Positions 47,487 through 59,603 are shown, numbered from the stretch's first letter. The stretch: DNA of 64,000 nucleotides from Kalmusia sp. IMI 367209 (GCA_027946365.1 JAPEUQ010000003.1:1922001-1986000), one strand, 5' to 3'. Program-made: numbers and translations. Notes: generated by a model from the letters alone, not told the origin.

Positions 47487-49996
47487 ATGCTGAGACGGAA
47501 CGGCAAGCCTAGGTTTGTGCAATTCCGAAAGGCTTAATCCAAAGCTTATGCGCGTCTAGGTCTTGCGAACCCTGCCGTATCTCCAAGATACGCTGTGATC
47601 ATGCAACGCCTACTTGTGAAAAGTGCAAAACTCGTGGCATCACAGAACAAGTCAGCAAAAGCTAGTCGATCTATGCCTCCCACATTTCTGACCATGTGAC
47701 TCAGTGCTTCTACCATCCGGCACCGATGACACGTCCTCCTGGTGTGCCTCGCAAGAAGCCTGAGCCACGACGTCGCACCGTGGAAGCGCGGCAAAACGCG
47801 ACGCGTGGTCACGTAGTCACGCAGTCCCTCAGTTTAAGCCCTACCGCGCTTCGGAATGAAATTGGCGTGCCTTCCATGGTCAATGCATGGCCAACGCCTC
47901 CTGAATCTGCAACGAGGACCACCCAAAGCGCCTCTGATTCTGCCAGAAGCTTCTACCTCGGGAGTACTAGCTATGCCAGCGTCTTCGCGGAGGAGCAACC
48001 GCTTCCCAATTCTATACACGAGCAGCCTCCCGTAAGCACCACTGGAACACCATCTATCCTGCCCAGTGGGCTGGAAGGAACTCGTCATTGCCGTATGAAC
48101 ATCGGCAGCTTAGTGATATCCAAGTGCGAGCAATTCTCCTTCCTGGAGCGCCTCGTTGTTGCGTATTTCAAGATCAACCAAGCATCAGCCTTGATCGGCC
48201 CGCTAATTACTTCAGCCCTTCCCCAGCTCCGTAAAGACATCCAACATATTGCATCCATGTCGGATGATCCTTATCCCTTGTTAGCTGAAATAACAAAAAA
48301 TAGTTGTCAACAACTGAAAGTTCCCCCTACTATGTTACCGTCAGAGTTTCACACACTCTTCACAGGTCCAAACTTGAGGTGGGAAACACTAGGCTTGATA
48401 ATGGCCATTGCAGCTTCTTGTGCGCAGTTTTCTGCCCCGGACGATCCTCTTTTCACCCTTGAAAACGGAGATAGAGTTGACAAGGATATTTTCATCGAGG
48501 ACATGATACATGCAACAAATGATTGCATCAGCCTTTGTCAAGTTCATGGAGCTGTCAACGACATCCTGGTATGGCTTCTCTACAACAACATGCTCATACA
48601 AAGTAACTTCTACGGCGATAACTGTGCGTAATCTCGCTTGCTCTGATCTTCAGCTATTGACATGAATAGATCATGGAGTATGGCGTCGGACAGGTGACAC
48701 TATCTCAACGCTCCACGCCGAAGGTATTCATTGCGAAAATGCATATGTCGAGCTACCTGACGAGCCTCTCTTCCTTCGGGAGTCCCGGAGAAGGTTGTAC
48801 GCAGCTGTATACCGAACCGACAAAAGCTTAGCCGACTTTTTTGGGCGCCCGCCCATGATGAACAGGCGCTACAGTGATCGAAAATGGCCACTCGACCTTG
48901 ATGACGAAGTCGTTGCATCAGACGACTTGGAAATGGTGAACGAAGTCATCTCCAAACTCGACAGCGACGGTTGGGACTTGGATGCCAAGATCAAGCCAAC
49001 ATCGTGGATACGATTACGTGTTCGGCTGGCTGTGGTGAAAGAGCGGTTTCTCGAAGCTTCACTTGCTGGGAAAAAGCACGACTTTCTAGTTGAAGAGATA
49101 GAGTAAGTATCTCCCCGACCTTACTCAGACAGCTTGGTCCTCTTTCTAGTTCAATATTTCTCGACGTCCAGCTGCTACCAACATGACCCCGCAAATTAGA
49201 TATTGCTATGAACTTTTGACACTGACGACCACAGAACAATACAGGCCGAACACCGCCAATGCTGGGAAACATCCCCTGCCCACCTTCGCTACGACCTCTA
49301 CGACACAGATACCGTCTGGCGAACTCTTAGCCCAAGAGCCGCCCTGCGCATGATAGGATCGTACCTAGAATACCTACATATGTCATTCCAAATCCAGCGC
49401 CTTCTCCGCCGTCAAACCCAGACCGCTCTCCCCGCGCTCCTCGAAATAGCCATGAACCTCTTATCCACCGCCCTCATATTTAACAAAAAGCGAAATAACG
49501 AGTACAACGTACAGCGCCACTTCGCCACCCTCGTACTATTCTACTGCCTGCCCAGCTCCGGCGTTCTCGCGCTCGAACTCCGGCGCTGCACCCTCGAGAA
49601 CGTGCCCCTGCCCGGCACCGTGTCGCGCGCAGACATAATCCGCAATCTATCCGTTCTCATCTCCTGCGTGGAATGGGCCATCCTGCCCGACGACGGAAAC
49701 CACAGGCTATGCAGCGAGCTGAACAAGATGCTGGCCCTGGTCCTGGACGAAGTGCTCAACTACCAGCCTCCTGCGAACGATGGAGGCCAGGGCGACGGAG
49801 GCGAAGCCATGTCCGGCGCGGGCGTTGGAGCTGGCTTCTTCGACTTCCCCATGATTGAGGGCATGGAGCCTATTCCGACCGAGAGTGAGGACTTTTTGAA
49901 TTGGTTGGATAATGCGAATTGGAATAATACGGTATGTCGATCTCTACTTTGGACTCCTGGGCTAGCATACTAATTGGCGTGCAGTATCTCTTTTAA
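47487..49996 (+). CDS. Zn2Cys6 transcription factor
   Basis: Fungal binuclear zinc-cluster regulator. Six exons: 47487-47512, 47560-47650, 47705-48623, 48670-49102, 49235-49931 and 49985-49996, all phase-consistent. The product is 725 aa. The first two short exons carry the DNA-binding domain: CEPCRISKIRC then TCEKCKTRGITEQC (C-x2-C-x6-C-x6-C-x2-C-x8-C), immediately after a basic start MLRRNGKPRS. A Ser/Thr/Pro-rich linker follows, then a helical middle region (RWETLGLIMAIAASCAQF) of the kind found in Zn2Cys6 regulators. The C terminus is acidic (DFLNWLDNANWNN), a plausible activation segment, and the final exon adds only YLF and the stop. Target genes are unknown. The 132-nt fourth intron is the longest. 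Confidence 0.85.
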
Positions 49997-50732
49997 TACC
50001 ACGCATGGCATTGCGTCCCGGCAGCAGGCTGCCTCTTTACGAAGTAATGATAACGTCCCCCTGCGGGGCGAGGAACCCTCCCCGCGAGAAAACGGAGGGG
50101 TAATTTGATTCTATACCATTCCGACTCTGCGTGCACTTTGTTATTTTTGGTTGCAGAGATACTTACATAGTCGTAATATCTATAGTATGCAAGTTATTCA
50201 TATTGTAGCAAAAAAATTGTCACCCCGGTACCATCCGCGCCTGGTTTAGGCAGGCCCTGATTTCGTAGCAAATCCAACAACCCTCGCTACCATACTACTA
50301 TTAAGCTCTTGCCATCGTAGAGCCCCATAGAAAAGTTCCATCAAGCTTGTAGATCTCATCTTAAGCTAGCAAGTCACTAAGAGCCTTGCAGTTGCTCTCG
50401 CGTACGGATTTATGCAAGATCGACGCCCTAATTAGTACAGCATCATGACACTTCGGTCTGTACCTCTGTCAAAATTCGACCAATTGAGAACCTGCTCTGA
50501 GGCTGTTCATTGGCCAAACTCAAGCTGGGGTACAGCCGAGGCGATTGGCTCACGCTACGCTCTATCTATAGGCGCCATGCATGAGGCTGAGGTCGATCCC
50601 ACCGCACCTGTAAGGATGGCTGTTGTTGTCCTCCTTCCTTGATATGCCGCAGACTTCGAACCACTACAAGTCGCGCTCCTAAGATCTGCTGTGAACTAAA
50701 TAAGCCAACGCGCTTCCAGACGTGCAGCACGC
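49997..50732. other. Intergenic, no gene seen
   Basis: A GC-rich imperfect hairpin (GCGGGG ... CCCCGC) at about 50064-50087 follows the regulator gene. The rest is mixed-composition sequence with only short frames; the last part is the upstream region of the NLR gene. Confidence 0.4.
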
Positions 50733-53700
50733 ATGGCAACTGTGCGCCGGCTCGGGTTCACAAGGCTGAATGCCACAGAGAAGGACGATGATCAAGCCCG
50801 GTTGAAGTAAGACGACGTCCTCACATACTGGAAGAGCTCTGCCGACGATTTGCAGTATAGTGTTCGTCCACGGCCTTCGGGGTCATCCTCGGGGAACTTG
50901 GGAAGCGGTGACGAGCGCAAGTCACAGCGGCAACGGCAGCGACACGACCAAAAAGCCAAAGGGCTTCAGGTCCTTGTTCAAGCGACGAACAGTCGGGTCT
51001 TCGGCAACAGACACAGAACAAGCGCATAGTCCCCCCTGCTCTGCTTCGTCACCGCCATCGTCTACAGTCTTCTGGCCAGAAGAGTACCTTAGGCAAGATA
51101 TCCCTCAAGCCCTAGTATGGACGTACGGGTACAATGCAGATGTGATCGGAGGGTTGTTCCAAGGAAACAACAAGAACAGTATCTCCCAACATGGTCAGGA
51201 TCTGTCGGTCAGGCTAGAGAGAGAAATCGGGAATGGAGTAAGATGGCGCCCACATATATTCACTCAAAATAGACTCTGATCGCGCTGCAGAAGCCGATCG
51301 CATTCGTGGTGCACAGTCTAGGTGGCATCATTGTCAAAGATGTAATAGCTTAGCGGTCTGTGCTCAAAAGACATTCTGCTCACTTACTGCTACAGGCGAT
51401 CCGCCGATCAGAGATAGTCCGTGAGCAAACAAAGCTCATCATCTTCCTTGGGACGCCGCACCGAGGGAGCGCATATGCAGGCTGGGGCCAGATTGCCTCA
51501 AACTTTGCGCGACTCGCCCTTCAAGATTCGAACAAGAAGATACTCGAGACGTTAGAAGTGAACAATGAAGTTCTAGACAACATTCACGAGGAGTTTAAGA
51601 CAATCGCGTTTAAGGGGACAATGAAGATCCATTCGTTTCAGGAGGCCCGAGGTATTTCTGGTATGAAAGGGCTAGATGAGAAGGTGCGTTTGTTAATATG
51701 GCCTATCGTGATGCGTCGCAAATAAGTTGAACGATTGCTGACTGGTCCAGGTGGTGGACAACTTCTCCTCGAAGCTCGACCTTCCACGAGAGCTAGAGAC
51801 TGTGGAAAGCATTGACGCTAATCACATGCAGATGGCCAGGTACAGCAGTAAAGATGATCAAGGATATCTTGATATTTCTGGCGTCTTGAAAGCCTTCATC
51901 AGGCAGGAGCTCGAAAGCCAGCAGATACCGCGTACCAACGTTGCGGATGTGGCGGACGCTGCATGTACGTGAGACTGTTACAAGCATAGCAGTATAGAAC
52001 GCTCACAAAAGATTCTGTTACTAGCAAGTGATATTTTGTTCATGGTCCCCTTTTCTCGCGACGACTGCTTTGTTGGCCGAGAAGACATCATCGCAGAAGT
52101 AAGCGAGCATCGAGCCTCGCAGACACACCCACGCATGGCTCTTGTTGGGCTAGGAGGTGTAGGGTCAGTAGTAGTGTTGCATAGTTTCTTTACAGATATT
52201 GCAGCACTGACGGTGGCCAGAAAATCGCAAATCGCGATCGAGTATGCATACCGAATCCAAAAGGAGGAACCGCACACTCATGTATTCTGGATACACGCAA
52301 GCAATCCTACCCGATTTCGGCAAGGATACAGACGCATCGCCGACAAGCTCCTACTAACCGGACGGGATGACGCAAACGCAGATGTTTTGCAGCTAGTCTA
52401 TGCCTGGTTCTCAGACAAGAGGAACGGGCAGTGGCTTATGATACTGGACAACGTCGATGATGATAGTACTTTCTTTGGCGATGACCAAGATAACATGGGC
52501 TCTGCGGGGACAGTCGATACGGCGTATCACAATAGGCCGCTCGAGAGTTTCCTTCCTCAGACGGCGAACGGAACGATCCTTATCACGTCAAGAAACAAGG
52601 TTGCAGCGGTCAATCTCGCCGGGGGAAATGGTAGCATTGTTCAGGTAGAGCCGATGGGAGAAGAGGATGCGCTAGTGTTGCTCCATACTAGAGTGCCCTT
52701 TGCGGAATCTACTCAAGCAGACGCCAAGGCGCTAGTTCATGCGCTAGAGCGCATACCGCTTGCTATCACGCACGCCGCGGCGTACATCAAGATAAGGACA
52801 CCCGCAACGACCATTTCTACCTACCTTACGCTTTTTCGTGAAAGCGAAGCTAACCAAGTGCGTTTGCTCGGTAAGAAGGAGTGGCAAGACATTCGACGAG
52901 ATCATAGCATTCGGGATGCGGTAATCGCGACATGGCAGATCTCATTCAAGCACATTCAAAAGACGGAGCCACCGGCTGCCGATCTGCTCGCGCTGATGAG
53001 TATGTTCGACAAGCAGGGAATCCCAAAGTGGCTGCTACAGGCCAACACCAGCCAGCTGGACTTTGACGACGCTCTAGCGCCTCTACTCAGCTTCTCCCTC
53101 GTGCAGACCGAGATCGGAGAGCAGACATTGGAGATGCACCGACTCGTACAGTTGTCGATGAGGATGTGGCTCGAGGCGGAGAAGGAACTGAGTAAATGGG
53201 TGAAAAAATCGGTGCGGGCTCTCTATGAAGCATTTCCAACGGGAGACTACCAGACATGGGAGGAGTGTAAAGTACTGCTTCCCCATGCCAAAGAGATTAT
53301 CAGCCATGCTACAAAAGATGAGGAGGATCTGCTTCACCAGGCAGATAGTGCTCTTGGTGCGGGCTGGTATCTATGTCTCCGAGCGGAGTACGGGGCAGCA
53401 GAGGGATTTATCAGAATGGCAAGAGATACAAGAGAGAAGGTACTTGGGTCGGAGCATCCCCACACGCTTAACAGTATGAATGACTTTGGATCCTTGTTAA
53501 AGGACCAGGGCAAGTACGAAGAGGCAGAAGCAATGCACCGGCAATGCTTAGAAGGCTATAAGAAGGTACTTGGGTTAGAGCATCCCGATACGCTTACTAG
53601 CATGAATAACCTTGGGTTAGTGTTAGAGAAGCAGGGCAAGTATGAAGAGGCAGAAGTGGTACACCGACAAGGCTTGGAAGGAAAGAAGAAGGTGCTTGGG

Positions 53701-54156
53701 CTAGAGCACCCCTCAACGCATATTAGCATGAGTGGCCTTGGGTTAGTGTTAGAGAAGCAGGGCAAGTACGAAGAGGCAGAAGTAATACATCAGCAGGCTA
53801 TGAAAGGTCATGAGAAGGTGCTCGGGCCAGAGCACCCTGACATGCTTACCAGCGTTAATAACCTTGCGATAGTGTTACTAAGGCAGGGTAAATATAAAGA
53901 GGCAGAAGCAATGTTCAGGCGAGCTCTAGAAGGAAAGGAGAAGGTGCTTGGGCCAGAGCACCCTGACACGCTCGACAGCGTGCATAATCTCGCCGTCCTT
54001 TTCCATCGCATGCAACAGTACCCTACTGCACTTCAGCTCTATCAGCGAGCTTATGATGGGTACTTCAAGGCTCTCGGTGCACAGCATCCTACTACACTAG
54101 ATGAGCTTGATCGCATTGAATCTGCTAGGAATGATGAAGAGGTTAAACGCATGTAG
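50733..54156 (+). CDS. Fungal NLR: SesB-like hydrolase, NB-ARC, kinesin-light-chain-type TPRs
   Basis: NOD-like receptor architecture, in fungi tied to non-self recognition and regulated cell death. Seven exons: 50733-50806, 50856-51237, 51291-51341, 51396-51683, 51751-51964, 52025-52163 and 52221-54156; 1027 aa, all phases consistent. Residues ~25-300 form a SesB-type alpha/beta-hydrolase: IVFVHGLRGHPRGTW, nucleophile Ser161 in VVHSLGG, FLGTPHRGS. NB-ARC starts near 337 (VPFSRDDCFVGRE), with P-loop GLGGVGKS near 377-384 and Walker B WLMILDNVDD near 453. Residues ~788-1005 hold five or six 42-residue TPRs (EHPDTLTSMNNLG, QGKYEEAEA) with high mutual identity. The 57-nt intron 52164-52220 splits the P-loop and has no stop. 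The gene appears intact and sits beside HET relics. Confidence 0.93.
53437..54060 (+). repeat. Intragenic 126-bp TPR-coding tandem repeats
   Basis: The NLR TPR units repeat at DNA level with a 126-bp period (42 codons). Units centred on 53560, 53690, 53815 and 53940 share long blocks such as GGCAAGTACGAAGAGGCAGA and AAGGTGCTTGGG-CCAGAGCACCC. The neighbouring units around 53620 and 53750 repeat TTAGTGTTAGAGAAGCAGGG exactly. High identity suggests recent duplication or gene conversion, as known for repeats of fungal NLRs. Confidence 0.8.
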
Positions 54157-55226
54157 TAACTATTATCATACCCGATCTATTATAATCTTAGCACTCCTAA
54201 TTCGCGTGCGTGGCGCGTTCTTAGCACTAGCAAAGACAACGGCTAGCCGTATTATAGTTTGGAAAGATGTGATTTACTATAGTCTAGGGACGAGTGTCAG
54301 TGCTAGAGTTCAGACTGAACACTAGCCACAGCTTCATACCATGGTGCTCAAAGCTCTTGCATCCCTAGCTCAGGTGGACATCTGCATAGTCATAGACTTG
54401 GCATTTATAGGGTTAGCTTACTTTTTCATTGCTTGGTAATGTACATTGTAATAAATATGTGAGACGTATGGAGCAATCGCTTCAAATATGGGTAGTACTA
54501 GTGTACGTAGCGATCTTATCTGAATCTTCATACGACCGCAGCCAGAGGGCTGGTTACGACTTCTTAACACTATTGTAACGCTTGTGGGCTTAGATGGATA
54601 CCTTCTGAGGGAAATTTTCTCTCAATACCGGTGAAAGCTGAATAGAGGCCCCGTACAGAGGATGGTCTGTTACGCGATAGAGGCAGGCTTTCCGCTGATG
54701 AAATGCAGCGGCAATAATACCATGCGTAATCTTAGGTAACAAGGTGGCCATGTATTTTAGGGTTGTCTCCTGCATATAATCTACATATGTATGTAGTAGT
54801 GGCTGAGGTGTGCTCGAAGTCTAAGGTGTTGGGAGTCAAAGTACCTCAGGCTTTTCTCGTCCCGGGAGGTTTAACGTAGGGCAGGGAGGGACGTTACCCT
54901 CCCACTTCATCAAACGCTGTAGTGTTATATCACCCGTATTGAGTCACATAAAAATTCGGAATGAATCAAACCAATAATGTATTTTACCTCCCAGACCCCA
55001 ATTAAACAGTCTCGTGTACACAGTCGGACACACTCACTCTGCTATGTGCCCTAGGTATCCCTTCCTGCCTCACAAACTCGCAATATCCAGAGACCCTTCG
55101 AGGCCGCTAAAGCACTACCCACTGACACAAAGGCCCCTCTTGAACCATATCGATTATCCCTGATCGCCTGTTTCTTATCGTCGAGACCTCCCAGGCTGGC
55201 TCTATCGCCCTACAAAAAGCGCCTGT
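54157..55226. other. Intergenic, AT-rich, no gene seen
   Basis: AT-rich 3' flank of the NLR gene (54157-55000) grading into more balanced sequence. Only short unsupported frames. Confidence 0.45.
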
Positions 55227-55528
55227 CTACCGCATCGAGGTGTACGTCGCTGCCGCAGCCCAGAACGGCTCATTGTTGAATTGTCTCAGCGCTCGCTTCT
55301 TCATTTCTTTGTTCGCTTTCTTTGACGTTGACTCTTCAGATGCTGGTGGGTAGTCAGCACATACGATGGGACAGGAAGGAATAGGAAGGGAGGCTCTAAC
55401 ATACACTTGCGGTGTAGGAGTTTGGAGAGGAGGGGGTTTTTCGAGCTGGTGGACGACATGGACGAAGTGTCGGATGCGGTGTATGGCGGTGGGGCGGTGG
55501 AGGTGGAGGTTCGGGTGGAGGAGGACAT
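55227..55528 (-). CDS. Small two-exon hypothetical protein (79 aa)
   Basis: I do not recognise this protein. Exons on the minus strand are 55528-55405 and 55342-55227. The 62-nt intron is near-ideal: donor GTATGT, branch GCTGAC, acceptor CCACCAG 12 nt later. The join is in phase and gives 79 aa. The first half is Ser/Thr/Pro-rich (APPPYTASDTSSMSSTSS), then LLSKLLHRK, a Lys-rich stretch (KKANKEMKKRALRQF), and an aromatic end NNEPFWAAAATYTSMR. No signal peptide or membrane segment. The compositional change across the intron and the perfect splice signals argue for a real gene; no homologue can be named from memory. Confidence 0.55.
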
Positions 55529-56851
55529 CGTGAGAGTAGTTTGTGGTGGAGTCGGTGGATTGTAAGGTGTGGGTGATTCCGTGCTGTTTTCAAATTCGAA
55601 GATGTTGAAATACCAACTTCGACGCGTTATATATCCGGGCAAATTCTCTGATTTGGAAAGTGAGGCACCGAGGGAGAATCCAAATTCCTGTACAAAGAGG
55701 CTTGATGGATTACTAATGCGTAGAACAGATTGTATGTTGGTACTGATTTGAAGGCACTTGTATGCTCCTCCTTCTCAGTCTTATACACATCTTTCGGACC
55801 TTAACATTCACACCTATGCAGTCATGTTTTGCATCTGAGCACCTAGTCGATCAGCTCATCCATAGCGTCATCATACCGTATTCTAAGAACATGCTCGTAC
55901 TGATCGCAAATCGCGCCTCGGAATAACACATGACTCTTCGCGTCCACGCACCTGCAGGTGAAATTTTAGCTCCGGTCAGCCCTGATTCGTAGACGTGTCT
56001 TACATAACCTAGAGCAACGCGTTCGGCGGTATGCAGGTGCAGCAGAGGCGTACCCCGAATTTTAGGCAGTCATTGACGATCGCGGTACGCGTCTGTTCGT
56101 GTACGCAATTTTATGCCGATGCAGGAAGAAGCTTTAGTAGGATGCGAGAATCTCCGAGCGCCGGTTAGTGCGCATCTCCGAGGGGGAATGGTTTGGTGCG
56201 GCTGGGGAGTGGTTCGGGGACGGTGCTCGGATTTAGGTGGGTTCGGAATAGAGCGGGGGTTGGAGGTCAGGTGGGAGAGAGGTATACCTGAGGAAATAGG
56301 AAATGGAGAATAAGTTTGCATCAGGATCTGCACGAGAAGCTTTCGTAATGGACCATGTGATGGGTTTGGTGCGCTTTGGTCTTGGGTGCTCATGCTTTTG
56401 AGTTTGCGTATATTATCATTTTTTGGCGCCACTGAGGAGAGGAATTGTTCAGTCTTCTCAAAGGGGAAGCATGCGCCTTCATAGTTATTACCTCGACTAT
56501 GTGGATCCATACTATTGTCCTGAAGACATTACAAAGGCCCACGGTTTTTGGGTGCTGATGAATTGGCAACGTCTTGTCGCTTGATCAACTGACGAAGATT
56601 ACACCTACAGTTCATCGGCTATGTACTGTGTGATTCTATTACCTTGGGAACCTTGCTGTGAAATATGGTGTGCTTTATCTGTATACAAACTTGTGTTGCG
56701 GACGTGTAGAACTCGCACGAAAGATTGCGATAGCAATATGGCCCCCATTTCATGTGCACAGCCTCGTCTCGGCTAGGTACAGCTAGCGATAGCTGCTTCG
56801 GACTCCCAACCAACCTATTCAATTCATCTATAGATGCTCGTTTATCATACC
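55529..56851. other. Intergenic, no supported gene
   Basis: Mixed to AT-rich sequence with only short frames. The minus-strand frame at 56070-56510 has no family features. Confidence 0.4.
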
Positions 56852-57160
56852 ATGGCAAATGTGGGCCGTCGCGATGTCTCTGAAGAGTGTACTGCTTTTC
56901 GTTACCAGCCGCTCACCAAGCACAACGAGATCTGCCTCGTACAAATTCCAGCGAGATCCGGGGCGCATGGCAACGAATGGACTCAGTACACGTTATTCCA
57001 TGCTTCTCTCGAATTGGAGACTGAATACCCTCGTGGTGCTGTCTGCACCGACGTTACCGCCTTGACCGGCCTCTACTGGGTTTATTGTGACAAGTTTAGT
57101 GACTTTGGTAAAAGCAGTAAGCGCCCCGGGTGCCAAGATTGCCCAACCATGAGACGTTAA
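56852..57160 (+). pseudogene. HET (heterokaryon incompatibility) domain protein, N-terminal relic
   Basis: A 102-codon frame reads FRYQPLTKHNEICLVQIPA near its start and YTLFHASLELETEYP about 30 residues later. This resembles the opening of fungal HET proteins (Y-x-PL ... E-I-R-L ... L-F-H-A-S-L-x-x-x-x-x-Y-x-A-L-S-Y). The expected ALSYxWG does not follow and the frame stops at 57160, so this would be a truncated relic. No other HET core motif is visible downstream in the next kilobase. Assignment rests on this short similarity only. Confidence 0.4.
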
Positions 57161-57746
57161 TGTACTCCCGATGGTCGATGCTCAGACGCAGGGGCACCAA
57201 TACCTGCACGACCCTGACTATGCATGTTGATGTAAATTGAAGGTTGCGGCACAGCAGCTCAGCCCCCACGAAGGTAGCGGAACACAAGCTCAAGATACGT
57301 TCCCTATATCCTGGACTTGTACTTAGATGTAGGGCTGTGAAGACTTATTTTCACGTCTCTGAGCGTTGTACTGTGTGTTTAATGGCTTCACGGTACCCAG
57401 ATCTTCAACCACCTGGTCCGACACTATTCGGAGCTACCCTGGGTTGAACACCTCGTCCGTGCGCACTCTTCACTGTCGCAAGTTTGCGGCGTCACCAGTA
57501 GCGCCTTATCAGGTCACGCATAGCCGAGAATGCCCGTGTACGAAGCAGGGGCATCCTTCAAACGGAAGGTGACAAGGGGTCCCTCCCGTCCCAGCCTCTC
57601 AAATAGAGTCTTATATCTGGATGGGGGCTACGAGTTGGTCCTCACAGAGCAGACAACACACCGCCAGCTTCTCTCTTTTATCTATCGCACCATCTCTTGC
57701 TCACTCTATTCTGTTATCTCTCACTCAGCATCCCCGTGTCATCAAG
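57161..57746. other. Upstream region of the T5orf172 gene
   Basis: Nothing supportable beyond possible continuation of the HET relic. A pyrimidine-rich stretch at 57660-57740 precedes the ATG and looks like a fungal promoter or 5' UTR. Confidence 0.4.
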
Positions 57747-59603
57747 ATGGTCCGGGGAAAGGCCACAGGAAAAACCATCGTGGACGCTACAAAGAGCCCT
57801 AGAAAGAAGGAAGTACCAAAGAAGCCTCACAGATCCCGTCAATATGATAATCCCACTTCCCCTGGCAGGGCATCTAACAGCTCCGTTGGAGAAGAGAGAC
57901 TGCCGGCGGAGAAGAAAGATAGGGCAGGAGTTCCAGCTCAAACGCCGACGAAGCCAAGGGGCGCTCACAATTCAGGAAAGAGTCCTGCTCAAAATGCACC
58001 ACACTGGACCCTATCGCCCGTTGTAGTCTCTCCCGCAGAAAGCGATACCTCATATGGCTTCGCGGACAGAGATGATTATCCATGGGACAGTCTTAGGCGG
58101 CCTCAGGGGGATTCTGCATGGGAAGATGGTGGCGGTACACCCTTAACACCACCAATGATTGAGAGACATGCTGAAGAGAAAACCCCTATCCACCTAGAAT
58201 CGCCATTGGCTCGAACTGCAAGATTTTGCAGGACCCAAGCCGGTGATGCGACAGTGCTATCAAAGAGAGAAGACGGTTATGAAGACGAAGAATTGAGCGG
58301 GAATCGTAAAGCGTCCAGAAGGTTGTTCCAAGACAAACTAGAATCCGAGCCGAAGAACGGAAGGGAGGATATCGATGCGGGACTGGACATTAAGGATATA
58401 AACGACAGTAGTACCGTGAAAATCAATGGCAAGAAAAAGGGCCAAAAAGATAAAACAAAGGGCATCTCCAAGAATACATCAGTGCAAAAGCGGTCAAATG
58501 CTTTGCCTGAGTACCCACTCCTCGGTTTCATTATCCCTTTCGATGTTCACGAGCGATACTCGGAAGCCTCCGGGATATGTGTAGCTTGTAAGATCAAAAA
58601 GCCATACGAAAGGTGCAAGCAACGTCGAGCTTCAAAAGGGAATGTCTTACCGAATGTTTTCTTATCGCTCAGAAACTGTGGCAAGTACTATCGCAAGAGG
58701 AAATACGACAAGTTGTGGAATCTCATTACAGACTTTGTAGAAACAGCACTCTGCCATTCACATTGCAATACAGCCATGGACAAAAGCAGAATGGGGGCGG
58801 TGAAGATATACCTCGAGCGGCTGTCAAATAACAAGGAACACACTGATCCTCCGGGAAACACTTTCACCACCAGCGAGTTTGAGAGGTGGATAGAGGCTAT
58901 TTCCGGTTCGACCGGCGCAGACTCAACAATCGGAGCTACCTCTACCGTGAAGTCCAACGCCAATTCGAACAATGCCTATGATGACACTAGGCTGCCCCCA
59001 ATATTCGCTCCGCCTCGTAGGACGGATTCTTATCGACTCGAGATCATAGGTTCAGGGCAACCAAAAAGTACGATAGGCATACCCACCAATGAAGCCATCT
59101 TCAAGGCCATCTGGCAGGTGTTGACCCCAAGAGGAAAAGATAGCGGGTATATATATGTCCTCACGCATCATAGTAACCCCAATTATCGAAAGATAGGTTT
59201 CAGCAAAAACGCCGAGAGACGTAAGACGCAATGGGATGCGGATTGCGGTCGTCACCACGATTGCGAACCCCTGCCCGAAAAGGGATATGTATTCCATGCT
59301 AGACGAGTTGAAAAGCTCATTCATGCCGAGCTGAAAGATGTGCGGATGAGGGCAAATTGTGACAGATGTGAAAGGGGACACTGTGAATGGTTCGAGGTCA
59401 CTAAAGAACACTTGACAAAGGTCTTCGTAAAATGGCAGACATGGATCAAAAAAAAACCATACGAACAAGACGTTGGGAGTATTTGGAGCCTCAAAGCGGA
59501 CATGACCTCATGTCTGAAGGAGGTCTGCGAACCACTAAAACTCGAGAACAAGGAGCGACGGAGTGGAATGGCTCAAACTATAAAGGTAGAAGTCAGAACA
59601 TGA
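57747..59603 (+). CDS. T5orf172 (DUF1766/MUG113-like, GIY-YIG superfamily) domain protein
   Basis: Single-exon 618-aa protein of unknown role; the C-terminal domain belongs to the T5orf172 family related to GIY-YIG nucleases. The start at 57747 opens MVRGKATGKTIVDATKS; an in-frame ATG at 57621 lies in a promoter-like stretch. The N-terminal ~270 residues are Lys/Ser/Pro-rich and probably disordered. A middle region (LPEYPLLGFIIPF ... CVACKIKKPYERCKQRR) is conserved-looking. The T5orf172 domain at about 460-570 has GYIYVLTHHSNPNYRKIGFS, ERRKTQWDADCG, VEKLIHAEL and a Cys-rich CDRCERGHCEWFEV. It is fully open, in contrast to the mutated HET and aldolase sequences around it. Confidence 0.85.
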   Translation: MVRGKATGKTIVDATKSPRKKEVPKKPHRSRQYDNPTSPGRASNSSVGEERLPAEKKDRAGVPAQTPTKPRGAHNSGKSPAQNAPHWTLSPVVVSPAESDTSYGFADRDDYPWDSLRRPQGDSAWEDGGGTPLTPPMIERHAEEKTPIHLESPLARTARFCRTQAGDATVLSKREDGYEDEELSGNRKASRRLFQDKLESEPKNGREDIDAGLDIKDINDSSTVKINGKKKGQKDKTKGISKNTSVQKRSNALPEYPLLGFIIPFDVHERYSEASGICVACKIKKPYERCKQRRASKGNVLPNVFLSLRNCGKYYRKRKYDKLWNLITDFVETALCHSHCNTAMDKSRMGAVKIYLERLSNNKEHTDPPGNTFTTSEFERWIEAISGSTGADSTIGATSTVKSNANSNNAYDDTRLPPIFAPPRRTDSYRLEIIGSGQPKSTIGIPTNEAIFKAIWQVLTPRGKDSGYIYVLTHHSNPNYRKIGFSKNAERRKTQWDADCGRHHDCEPLPEKGYVFHARRVEKLIHAELKDVRMRANCDRCERGHCEWFEVTKEHLTKVFVKWQTWIKKKPYEQDVGSIWSLKADMTSCLKEVCEPLKLENKERRSGMAQTIKVEVRT

